Shown: positions 1-5,528 of the stretch, in pieces | Numbering within the stretch: the first letter of the stretch is position 1 | Layout: every line of letters starts with the position of its first letter | NCBI GenBank assembly: GCA_947174155.1 | Contig: CAMWHX010000076.1 | Coordinates: forward strand, 1-5,528 | Direction of reading: 5' to 3' | Origin: an uncultured Porphyromonadaceae bacterium | Lineage (GTDB): Bacteria > Bacteroidota > Bacteroidia > Bacteroidales > Muribaculaceae | Length of the DNA stretch: 5,528 nt | Notes under the pieces: model-generated | Databases searched by the model: none | What the model was told of the DNA's origin: nothing | The model's input: the letters and a program-made list of their open reading frames with translations, nothing else | Made by a program: the position numbers and the translations under genes

Positions 1-1033
1 GGAATATCTTATATCGTCGATTACCGGGGCGCTCTACGCACACGTTCCGGGGGTGCAGGACGGCTCAACCGCCCAGTTCGCCACGCGCATGGCTGAATAT
101 GTGGCCTCTCCCGTGATGCCGGTCGTGTACACGGTGATATTGATTCTGCTCAACGCCATTGTCCTCATGCGCGGAGTGCAGAAAGGTATCGAGAAGATGA
201 GCAACCTGCTGATGCCGGTGCTATTCCTCCTGCTTCTGATCTTCTGCTGCGTGTCACTCTCGCTGCCGGGAGCTTCTCAGGGTCTCGAATTTTTCCTTAA
301 TCCGGACTTCTCGAAGATCAATACCGGGGTGTGTATAGATGCTCTCGGGCAGGCCTTCTTCTCCTTGAGCCTCGGCATGGGGACGCTGATCACCTACAGT
401 TCTTACTTCCCCAAAGAGACCAATCTGGGGCGCACGGCAGTCACCGTCTCACTGTTGGATCTGCTTGTGGCCTTCATGATGGGTATCGTGATTTTCCCGG
501 CCATCACCTCCTTTGGTCTGCAAGGGGAGTCGTTTGAGGGGGCTACGCTGGTCTTCGTAACCCTGCCGGAGGTCTTCTCACGTATGCCGATGACACAGAT
601 GTGGTCCATACTCTTCTTCCTGCTACTACTCGTGGCGGCCATTACGAGTACAGTCTCCCTTGCCGAGGTCGCGGTGGCCTGCCTGCGTGACCATCTCAAT
701 ATGTCACGCGTCAAGAGCGTATGCCTGGTCATGCTGCCTCTGCTGATAATAAGCCCCCTATGCTCCCTCTCTAACGGTGTCCTGTCGCATATAAGGATTG
801 CCGGATACACGATCTTCGACTTCATGGACAACTTCTCGACCAATATCCTCCTCCCCGTCGGGGGGCTGATGATGTGTATCTTCTTAGGGTGGTTTATGCC
901 CAAGAACTTTCTGAAAGAGCAACTATCAAATTCGGGCACAATACGGGGTATACTCCCCGCTGTCGCCGAGATACTGCTGAGATGGGTGGCTCCGGCGCTT
1001 ATCCTTATAATACTGATCAGCCGACTCTTCTAA
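1..1033 (+). CDS. NSS-family sodium-dependent transporter, C-terminal part (5' end outside window)
   Basis: Sodium-coupled symporter of the inner membrane, neurotransmitter:sodium symporter (LeuT/MhsT) fold, probably importing amino acids. The reading frame is open from base 2 and ends at TAA 1031-1033, giving 343 residues; a GTG at base 53 is internal, not the start. Compared with LeuT, helices TM1, TM2 and most of TM3 are missing. Visible landmarks, numbered in the fragment: TM4 about 38-58; TM5 about 64-88 with the Gly-X9-Pro motif (G62, P72); the broken TM6 with GQAFFSLSLGMG at 116-127; TM7 about 145-172; TM8 with AAITST (212-217), matching the Na2-site A-x-x-T-S of LeuT; TM10 about 271-298; TM11 about 320-343. 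The protein stops right after TM11, as in 11-helix bacterial members such as MhsT. At the Na1 site Ser121 and Asp153 replace LeuT Thr254 and Asn286, also MhsT-like as I recall. The substrate cannot be told from this part. Convergent with the sugar cluster. Confidence 0.93.
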   Translation, partial: EYLISSITGALYAHVPGVQDGSTAQFATRMAEYVASPVMPVVYTVILILLNAIVLMRGVQKGIEKMSNLLMPVLFLLLLIFCCVSLSLPGASQGLEFFLNPDFSKINTGVCIDALGQAFFSLSLGMGTLITYSSYFPKETNLGRTAVTVSLLDLLVAFMMGIVIFPAITSFGLQGESFEGATLVFVTLPEVFSRMPMTQMWSILFFLLLLVAAITSTVSLAEVAVACLRDHLNMSRVKSVCLVMLPLLIISPLCSLSNGVLSHIRIAGYTIFDFMDNFSTNILLPVGGLMMCIFLGWFMPKNFLKEQLSNSGTIRGILPAVAEILLRWVAPALILIILISRLF

Positions 1034-1049
1034 TCGATCCAACCCTGTG

Positions 1050-1088
1050 ATCCTGACGACCCTCATAAAAAATGATGGATGTCAGGAT
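1050..1088 (+). terminator. Imperfect hairpin between convergent genes, possible terminator
   Basis: Perfect 8-bp inverted repeat ATCCTGAC (1050-1057) / GTCAGGAT (1081-1088). Inside it a second pairing, CC-TCAT (1060-1061, 1063-1066) with ATGA-GG (1072-1075, 1077-1078), closes on an AAAAA loop, with small mismatches between the two stems. On the + strand it begins 17 bp after the transporter stop and is followed by TTCTT, a weak T-tract. On the - strand no T-run follows the stem, though six T's lie in and next to the loop. The right arm overlaps the stop codon and last codons of the CMP-sugar synthetase gene. Best read as a terminator for the transporter; a role in both directions is uncertain. 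Confidence 0.4.
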
Positions 1089-1771
1089 TTCTTGTATATG
1101 GCCTCGGCTATCTGCCAATCCAGAGGGGTGTCGAGGTCTACGGAGCGCTCCGAGGGCATCGCGGAGGGGATGATACGCTTGAATCGCGACATCGGCCCGC
1201 GGCGCAGGGCCTCGCCCGTCATGACGTAGACCGCACCGTTGTATTGCCACACGCGGGGTGCATCCTGACGGCGGGTGTAGCCCCCCTCCCCTTTCGAGAT
1301 ATGCAGATACCCCTCGGGATTGGTCTCGAAAATATCATAGTAGGGATTGGCCTTGGCTTCACAGACGGTGACCACCATGTCACATTCCGGAGTCCAAAGC
1401 GATATGGCCCTGCGGATGTCTTCGGATGTACGCAGAGGGGAGGTCGGTTGCAGAAGCACCACCCTGTCGTAGCGCACACCGCGCTCGCGCTCATACCAAT
1501 CGAGGGCATGCATTATGACTCCGTAGGATCCGGAGTGGTCTGCTGCCAGGTCTGCGGGACGCATGAAGGGAACCGGCAGGCCATACTCCCGGGCTACAGA
1601 AGCTATCTCCTCCGAGTCGGTCGACACGCATATATCGGCATCTTCCGCTCCCGCCTTGCGCGCGTGGTCGATGGAGTGACATATCAACGGACTACCGCAG
1701 AAGTCCTTGATGTTTTTCCCGGGGATACCCTTGCTTCCTCCCCTGGCAGGTATCAGCCATAATGTCTTCAT
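1082..1771 (-). CDS. neuA/legF: CMP-nonulosonate cytidylyltransferase (NeuA/LegF type)
   Basis: Cytoplasmic enzyme that couples CTP to a nonulosonic acid (sialic or legionaminic acid) to give the CMP-sugar donor plus pyrophosphate, the last activation step before transfer to a surface glycan. The 229-residue protein is normal family length and has the full set of motifs: the CTP-binding loop IPARGGSKGIPGKN (7-20), STDSEEI (50-56), LQPTSPLR (107-114), RRQDAPRVWQYNGAVYV (167-183) and the metal-binding-type SVDLDTPLDW (210-219). The start ATG (1771-1769) lies in an ATGA overlap with the stop of the epimerase gene, so translation is probably coupled; no Shine-Dalgarno sequence precedes it. It is the last gene of the cluster. 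The family call is secure. Preference for legionaminic over N-acetylneuraminic acid is inferred only from the LegB-type gene in the same operon. Confidence 0.95.
   Translation of the reverse strand: MKTLWLIPARGGSKGIPGKNIKDFCGSPLICHSIDHARKAGAEDADICVSTDSEEIASVAREYGLPVPFMRPADLAADHSGSYGVIMHALDWYERERGVRYDRVVLLQPTSPLRTSEDIRRAISLWTPECDMVVTVCEAKANPYYDIFETNPEGYLHISKGEGGYTRRQDAPRVWQYNGAVYVMTGEALRRGPMSRFKRIIPSAMPSERSVDLDTPLDWQIAEAIYKKS
1768..1771 (-). promoter_or_regulatory. ATGA stop/start overlap (translational coupling site)
   Basis: The TGA stop of the 2-epimerase gene (1770-1768) overlaps the ATG of the CMP-sugar synthetase gene (1771-1769). With no recognisable ribosome binding site upstream, re-initiation by terminating ribosomes is the likely way the downstream gene is translated. 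Confidence 0.75.
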
Positions 1772-2937
1772 TTTATGCTTACGAACTGCTTTATCGGAAA
1801 CGGTCGGAAATCAAAATTCTCGATGGCGTCAGCCATGACCGAGGGGGTGTCGGGCATGGCGTATGGGTTGTCGCGACGGGAGGCGATGGCACGGGCCTCG
1901 TCTGACATCACATATCTCAGCCCGGCGAGTATCGACTCCCTGTCAGACTGACAATGGAAGACCCCCGGGCCATGTTCGCGGCCCCGCTGACGGATGCCGA
2001 TATCAAGCACCGGCACACCGGCTGAGGGGACTTCAACGATTCCGCTCGAACTGTTGCCGACCATGGCATCCACGATATCCAACACCGACATATAGCGCAC
2101 GCGTCCCAGAGAGGGAATCGTCTTAAAGCGATCGGGATACCTCCGCTCCATCTCCGTCATCTGCTCGAGCTGCGGGCCGGCAGCGACATCATTGTTGGGA
2201 TAAGTCATGATGACATTGAGCTCGGGGTCTTCGGTCATAAGATCCTCGACGGCGCCGAGGAAATTGTGCATCGACTCCAGGGGGGAGACCACTCCGCGCG
2301 TCTCGGCGTGAAGGGTGGCCAGCAGATTACGGCGTCCGAACTTCCACTGAAGGTTTTCCTCGAGCTCCTCGCGCGTCATGCGCCGAGTGGCCATGATATT
2401 ATACACCCCCAAGGCACCGGTGACAAAGACTGAATCAGGGTTCTCCCCCATCTGCAACACGCGCTCCTCACATCCGCGGGTCTCCACGAGGTGAAGGGTC
2501 GACAGTTTGGTGACAGCGTGGCGTATATTGTCATCTATCGCTCCCTCGGAGACAGTGCCACCCGCCACATGGACGATAGGGACACCGGTCAGGGTAGCTG
2601 CTGTCGCGGCCGCCAATATCTCATAGCGGTCGCCGAGCATGATGACGCAATCGGGGCGCAGACGTCTCAGGGTCTTCGACACCCCCTCCAGCACCTGGGC
2701 GGCCATCGAGGAGGGGCGCCCGGTCTCCACCGGGATACTCTCGGCCACGTAGAGTCCGTCGGAGTCTATCTCACGGATCGTCATACCGAAGCGGTCGTCC
2801 AGATGAGTGCCGGTAGCTATGACCGGCACGCGATGACCACGCTCCTGCAACTCGCGGGCGAGTGGGGAGAGCAATCCCCAGTCGGCACGGGTCGAAGTGA
2901 CTATCGCTATAACGCGTGAATTTATCGGATTGCGCAT
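1768..2937 (-). CDS. neuC/legG: Hydrolysing UDP-N-acetylglucosamine-type 2-epimerase (NeuC/LegG type)
   Basis: Epimerises C2 of a UDP-HexNAc substrate and releases UDP, giving the free manno-configured sugar used by the NeuB-type synthase next door. The 389-residue protein fits the NeuC branch of the GT-B-like epimerase family. Landmarks: TSTRADWGLL (14-23), GDRYE (102-106), HVAGGTVSEGAIDDNIRH (123-140) followed by TKLS (143-146), H210, GNSSSGIVEVPSAG (294-307) and DIGIRQRGR (312-320). Two active-site segments differ from the usual form: GGE/D is GGT (Thr128), and the HPVT segment after the linker reads HAET (210-213). The start at 2937 sits 18 bp after the synthase stop, and AAGGA (2952-2948) lies 10 nt upstream of it. 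In a LegB-containing operon the likely substrate is UDP-2,4-diacetamido-2,4,6-trideoxyglucose (LegG role); UDP-GlcNAc (NeuC role) is the alternative. Confidence 0.94.
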   Translation of the reverse strand: MRNPINSRVIAIVTSTRADWGLLSPLARELQERGHRVPVIATGTHLDDRFGMTIREIDSDGLYVAESIPVETGRPSSMAAQVLEGVSKTLRRLRPDCVIMLGDRYEILAAATAATLTGVPIVHVAGGTVSEGAIDDNIRHAVTKLSTLHLVETRGCEERVLQMGENPDSVFVTGALGVYNIMATRRMTREELEENLQWKFGRRNLLATLHAETRGVVSPLESMHNFLGAVEDLMTEDPELNVIMTYPNNDVAAGPQLEQMTEMERRYPDRFKTIPSLGRVRYMSVLDIVDAMVGNSSSGIVEVPSAGVPVLDIGIRQRGREHGPGVFHCQSDRESILAGLRYVMSDEARAIASRRDNPYAMPDTPSVMADAIENFDFRPFPIKQFVSIK

Positions 2938-2944
2938 GATTAAG

Positions 2945-2952
2945 CTTTCCTT
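2945..2952 (-). promoter_or_regulatory. Shine-Dalgarno-like AAGGAAAG before the 2-epimerase gene
   Basis: In the 18-bp gap between synthase and epimerase genes the - strand reads AAGGAAAG, with 10 nt between AAGGA and the ATG at 2937. It is the only purine-rich site in the cluster at a plausible distance from a start, and it supports the chosen start. It may simply be A-rich leader sequence if the host makes little use of Shine-Dalgarno pairing. Confidence 0.4.
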
Positions 2953-2955
2953 ATT

Positions 2956-3981
2956 TCAGATCTCGATCAGTTCGTCGGCGCCAAAATCACGTTTGGCCCT
3001 CTGACCTATTACTGAGTCCCAGAGCATCGGCGATATGCCGTCGCCCGGACGCTTGACAGTGATATTCTCTTCCGTCAGGGTCTCACCGGCCTTGATAGCC
3101 CTCGCGGCCACAATACTCTTTCGTGCCACCTTGATATTGGGGCGCTCCGAGTCGGTGACCTGCTTGTGTCCCTCTCCCAGGGCAGCCTCGATATGGCGGA
3201 TGGACTCCACCATACGACGGAGCTCGTCAGGTTCGAGCGAGGCTTTATGGTCGGGCCCTTCGAGGGTACGGGAGAGGGTGAAATGCTTCTCGATGACCTC
3301 AGCTCCCATAGCCACGGCGCCCACCGGGACTTCGATACCGAGCGTGTGGTCACTGTAACCGACGCGCACGCGTAGTCTCTCGCGGAGCTCCTGCATCGCG
3401 CGCAGGTTGACATCAGCGTAGGGGGTGGGATACTGGGTATTGCAATGCAACACTATGATATCATCGCGTGTAAGCGACGATCGGCAGGGATAGTCGGGAT
3501 GGTCACCGGTCAGGATCCGCACTGCCGTCTCCACCTCTTCGAGGGTCGACATACCGGTGGAGAGTATGACAGGAATACCCTGCTCCGCCACCAGGCGCAG
3601 ATAAGGAAGATTGGTGATTTCGCCGGAGGGGATCTTCATCCAATCCTGCCCCAACTCACCCAAGAACTTCACGGAGACCAAATCGAAGGGTGTAGACATG
3701 AATCCGATCCCCTCCTCCTCACACAGGGATTTGAGCTCGCGGTAGGCTTCGAGGGGGAGATGAATCCGGCGGCACATATCGAGCTGGCTCTCTGTGCGCC
3801 CGGTGTTTTCACGCTGATACTCGGCCTGAGGGGCGAACTCGGAGATGACGAGTTCGGGCACGGCGGTCTGAAACTTCACGTAGTCCGCGCCGGCCTCGCG
3901 GGCTGCCCGCACCATGCGGCGCGCAAGCTCGATGTCACCGTTATGGTTGACCCCCGCCTCCGCTATGATAATCACACTCAT
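2956..3981 (-). CDS. neuB/legI: Nonulosonic acid synthase (NeuB/LegI type)
   Basis: Cytoplasmic PEP-dependent synthase that condenses phosphoenolpyruvate with a free manno-type N-acetylated sugar to make the nine-carbon acid. At 341 residues it is full length. The TIM-barrel part carries IAEAGVNHNGD (6-16), ADYVKFQT (32-39), KIPSGEITNLPYL (116-128), LSTGMSTLEEV (140-150), LHCNTQYPTPYADVNL (178-193), YSDHT (209-213), EKHFTL (231-236) and GPDHKASLEP (242-251). His212 and His233 match the metal-binding histidines of meningococcal NeuB. A C-terminal SAF (antifreeze-like) domain runs about 286-341 and includes KRPGDGI (310-316). The KIPSGE-NLPYL segment is of the E. coli NeuB/LegI kind, not the KIGSGECNNYP kind of meningococcal NeuB. 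Its start overlaps the ATP-grasp gene stop (ATGA). Legionaminic acid is the favoured product because of the LegB-type neighbour; sialic acid cannot be excluded from this protein alone. Confidence 0.96.
   Translation of the reverse strand: MSVIIIAEAGVNHNGDIELARRMVRAAREAGADYVKFQTAVPELVISEFAPQAEYQRENTGRTESQLDMCRRIHLPLEAYRELKSLCEEEGIGFMSTPFDLVSVKFLGELGQDWMKIPSGEITNLPYLRLVAEQGIPVILSTGMSTLEEVETAVRILTGDHPDYPCRSSLTRDDIIVLHCNTQYPTPYADVNLRAMQELRERLRVRVGYSDHTLGIEVPVGAVAMGAEVIEKHFTLSRTLEGPDHKASLEPDELRRMVESIRHIEAALGEGHKQVTDSERPNIKVARKSIVAARAIKAGETLTEENITVKRPGDGISPMLWDSVIGQRAKRDFGADELIEI
3978..3981 (-). promoter_or_regulatory. ATGA stop/start overlap (translational coupling site)
   Basis: The TGA stop of the ATP-grasp gene (3980-3978) overlaps the ATG of the synthase gene (3981-3979). 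The coupling suggests that the two proteins are needed together, which matters because the ATP-grasp protein has no assigned step. Confidence 0.75.
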
Positions 3982-4937
3982 TTCTCGTAGAATATAGCCT
4001 CCTTCTGATAGCGTGCCATCAGGGTGTTGTAGGCCCAGTCGTCGCAGGGATGCACCGTAGCGCCGCGAGCCTCGTCGATAATATAGTCAGTAATAGGGGC
4101 ACCGGCATATATGGAGCATACGACACCGCCGCCCAGACGTGGATTCACCTCCATCAGCAGGAACCGGTCCTTGTCGAGATCGTGGAGATACTGTAGAGTC
4201 ACGGGGCCGCGAAGATTGAATTTCTCAATCACCTGACGGCTCATACGGTCGAGGATGGAGTTGCGGCACGTTATGGTGCGCGTGACCTCTCCACCCATCA
4301 CCTCAAGGCGACACCGCGGCACGACTGTCAGGATCTCTCCGCTTCGGCTCACATAGCAGTCGACCGTATACTCCTCGCGGTTTTCGATATACTCCTCGAC
4401 GATATAGTCACTGAGGTTTTCGAGATGCATGAGATCATCTATATTACGGAAGACCTTGATGCCGCGCGATGCTGAGCCGTGGCGCGGTTTGGCAATGGCC
4501 GGCATCTCGGCGTTGAGCACGTTGTAGGTCCGGGCAATGGGGAGACCGGCCTCACGGAAGGCCTTGGCAGCCTCGACCTTGTCAAACATCACCTTGGCCG
4601 TCTCGAAATCGGTCACCGGTATAAACACGTCGGGAAGATACTGGCGGCAGAGGGAGGCTATCTCGATAGCGCCGTCTACGAAGGGGAGGATAATGTCGAC
4701 ATCATTCTCCTTGGCGACACGCACGATATCACCGACGACCTTGGGGTCTGACCAACGCAGTCCGACGATGACGCGCCCCATCAGGGCTATGGGCACCTGC
4801 TCCAGGAGTTCATAACTGATGATCTGCACATCGCAGCCACGGCGCTCACCGCTGCGTTTCAGGAGTTCGGCCATCGACACGCGACGCGCGCCGCCGAGCA
4901 TAAGTATTGTGATCTTATCTTTCTTGGTCTGAGCCAT
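3978..4937 (-). CDS. ATP-grasp domain protein (CarB-like ligase fold), role unassigned
   Basis: ATP-grasp enzymes activate a carboxylate as acyl phosphate and join it to an amine or other nucleophile; this 319-residue protein has that fold. An N-terminal pre-ATP-grasp domain starts with ILMLGGARRVSM (11-22) and runs to about residue 110. The ATP-grasp part follows: K120; AKPRHGSASRGI (149-160), the glycine-rich lid with Lys150; VEEYIENREEYTVDCYV (180-196); LQYL (248-251); and the metal-binding FLLMEVNPRLGGG (259-271) with E263 and N265. All expected catalytic elements look intact, so it should be active. It resembles carbamoyl-phosphate synthase large-subunit-like proteins in sequence but is far too short to be CarB. 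It lies between the LegB-type gene (33 bp upstream) and the NeuB-type gene (ATGA overlap), pointing to work on the nonulosonate or its precursor, perhaps adding an amino-acid, carbamoyl or similar group. That role is inference. No clear Shine-Dalgarno sequence precedes the ATG. Confidence 0.9.
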   Translation of the reverse strand: MAQTKKDKITILMLGGARRVSMAELLKRSGERRGCDVQIISYELLEQVPIALMGRVIVGLRWSDPKVVGDIVRVAKENDVDIILPFVDGAIEIASLCRQYLPDVFIPVTDFETAKVMFDKVEAAKAFREAGLPIARTYNVLNAEMPAIAKPRHGSASRGIKVFRNIDDLMHLENLSDYIVEEYIENREEYTVDCYVSRSGEILTVVPRCRLEVMGGEVTRTITCRNSILDRMSRQVIEKFNLRGPVTLQYLHDLDKDRFLLMEVNPRLGGGVVCSIYAGAPITDYIIDEARGATVHPCDDWAYNTLMARYQKEAIFYEK

Positions 4938-4970
4938 AGTGGAAATAATTGAGGGGTGAGGAATCTGAGA

Positions 4971-5528
4971 TTATCGGTTATATATACCGGGTTTGTATCC
5001 ACGCAGGTTCTCGGGATTGCGAAACCAGTCGATGGTCTGCTGCAGCCCCTCCTCCAGGGTATAGCGTGGAGCCCACCCGGTGAGACGACGCAGTTCGGAG
5101 GAATCACCGCAGAGGCGGAAGACCTCGCTGGCGGCGGGGCGTATGCGCTGCGGGTCGCGCACCCATTCGATATCGGCGCCCATGAGGTCGGCGATGGTGT
5201 GCAGGGTCTGCTCCATCGAGACCTCGGTGCCGGTGGCTATGTTGAGGTCGCGACCTATCGCCTCGTCACACTCGGCGATGGCTATGAAGCCGCGGCAGGT
5301 GTCAGCGACATAGTTGAAGTCGCGTGTGGGGGTCAGGTCTCCGACCTTGATACTGCGCTCTCCGCTTGCGATCTGAGTTATGACAGTGGGGATGATGGCC
5401 CGGGCACTCTGACGCGGACCGTAAGTATTGAAGGGGCGGACGATGCTGACCGGCAGGTCGAAGGCTGAGTGAAAGCTCATTGCTATGGCGTCCGCGCCAA
5501 TCTTGGAGGCGGAGTAAGGGGATTGGGG
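4971..5528 (-). CDS. legB: NAD-dependent epimerase/dehydratase, LegB-type sugar-nucleotide 4,6-dehydratase (5' end outside window)
   Basis: Extended short-chain dehydrogenase that would convert a nucleotide-linked GlcNAc to its 4-keto-6-deoxy form, the first committed step of legionaminic acid synthesis. The frame stays open to the window edge: 185 residues are present, ending at TAA 4973-4971, and the ATG at 5480 is internal. The fragment begins with the catalytic Tyr-x-x-x-Lys as YSASK (residues 5-9), so the missing part is the N-terminal Rossmann half with the glycine-rich NAD site. Then come RPFNTYGPRQSARAIIPT (31-48), PTRDFNYV (67-74) and a C-terminus ending in YKPGIYN (178-184). Both the RPFNTYGPRQSARA stretch and the YKxxIYN ending match Campylobacter LegB as I remember it, which separates it from generic GalE-like epimerases. 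The specific LegB call is by motif recall and needs alignment. It is the first visible gene of the cluster; LegC- and LegH-type genes are expected upstream. Confidence 0.88.
   Translation of the reverse strand, partial: PQSPYSASKIGADAIAMSFHSAFDLPVSIVRPFNTYGPRQSARAIIPTVITQIASGERSIKVGDLTPTRDFNYVADTCRGFIAIAECDEAIGRDLNIATGTEVSMEQTLHTIADLMGADIEWVRDPQRIRPAASEVFRLCGDSSELRRLTGWAPRYTLEEGLQQTIDWFRNPENLRGYKPGIYNR

Noticed and set aside
53..55. GTG as the start of the transporter gene
   Set aside because: The frame is open upstream to base 2 and encodes residues that continue the TM3 end of the NSS fold, so the gene starts outside the window.
403..939. A 178-codon - strand frame opposite the transporter
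   Set aside because: The + strand has clear NSS helices and ion-site motifs across this stretch; the - strand product is basic and low in recognisable structure.
1079..1762. A 227-codon open frame on the + strand almost fully antisense to the CMP-sugar synthetase gene
   Set aside because: The - strand frame has every motif of a known family over its whole length; the + strand product has no recognisable domain, so it is a shadow of codon composition.
3445..3990. A 181-codon + strand frame opposite the NeuB-type gene
   Set aside because: It lies wholly antisense to a well-conserved synthase and shows no family motif, signal peptide or membrane segment.
3998..4004. Perfect AAGGAGG on the - strand before the NeuB-type start
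   Set aside because: It lies 16 nt from the ATG, too far for a normal ribosome binding site, and encodes Lys-Glu in the end of the ATP-grasp protein; the ATGA overlap explains translation better.
4956..5468. A 170-codon + strand frame opposite the LegB-type gene
   Set aside because: It is antisense to a conserved dehydratase with catalytic and C-terminal motifs; the product looks like an unstructured glycine/valine-rich shadow.
5478..5480. ATG as the start of the LegB-type gene
   Set aside because: The 16 codons upstream encode the conserved Tyr-x-x-x-Lys active site (YSASK), so this Met is internal and the gene continues past the edge.

Overview
The window holds the 3' end of a membrane transporter gene on the + strand (bases 1-1033), convergent with a tightly packed five-gene cluster on the - strand (5528 down to 1082) for making a CMP-activated nonulosonic (sialic-acid-like) sugar. 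In transcription order the cluster is: a LegB-type NAD-dependent 4,6-dehydratase (5' end cut off by the window edge), an ATP-grasp ligase-like protein, a NeuB/LegI-type nonulosonate synthase, a NeuC/LegG-type hydrolysing UDP-sugar 2-epimerase, and a NeuA/LegF-type CMP-sugar synthetase. Spacings are 33 bp, a 4-bp ATGA overlap, 18 bp and another 4-bp ATGA overlap, so this is almost certainly one operon.

Pathway reading. NeuC, NeuB and NeuA homologues alone would fit sialic acid. The LegB-type dehydratase just upstream removes the 6-hydroxyl and is typical of the legionaminic acid route: UDP/GDP-GlcNAc -> 4-keto-6-deoxy sugar (LegB) -> 4-amino sugar (LegC) -> N-acetylated sugar (LegH) -> free 2,4-diacetamido-2,4,6-trideoxymannose (LegG) -> legionaminic acid (LegI) -> CMP-legionaminic acid (LegF). 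LegC- and LegH-type genes are not in the window; if the inference is right they should lie upstream, beyond base 5528. The ATP-grasp gene is not part of the canonical six-step pathway. It overlaps the synthase gene and is the least explained member: possibly an enzyme that adds an amino-acid or other acyl/amide group to the sugar.

The transporter fragment is a neurotransmitter:sodium symporter (NSS) family protein of the 11-helix bacterial type (MhsT-like), probably an amino-acid importer with no obvious link to the sugar cluster. The 48-bp gap between the convergent genes carries an imperfect hairpin that may end transcription.

Organism. The moderately GC-rich coding sequence, frequent ATA isoleucine codons, general lack of well-placed Shine-Dalgarno sequences and the type of surface-sugar cluster suggest a Bacteroidota member (possibly Bacteroidales), but this is inference and not firm. 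No tRNA, rRNA, CRISPR, insertion sequence or non-coding stretch longer than 50 bp was seen.
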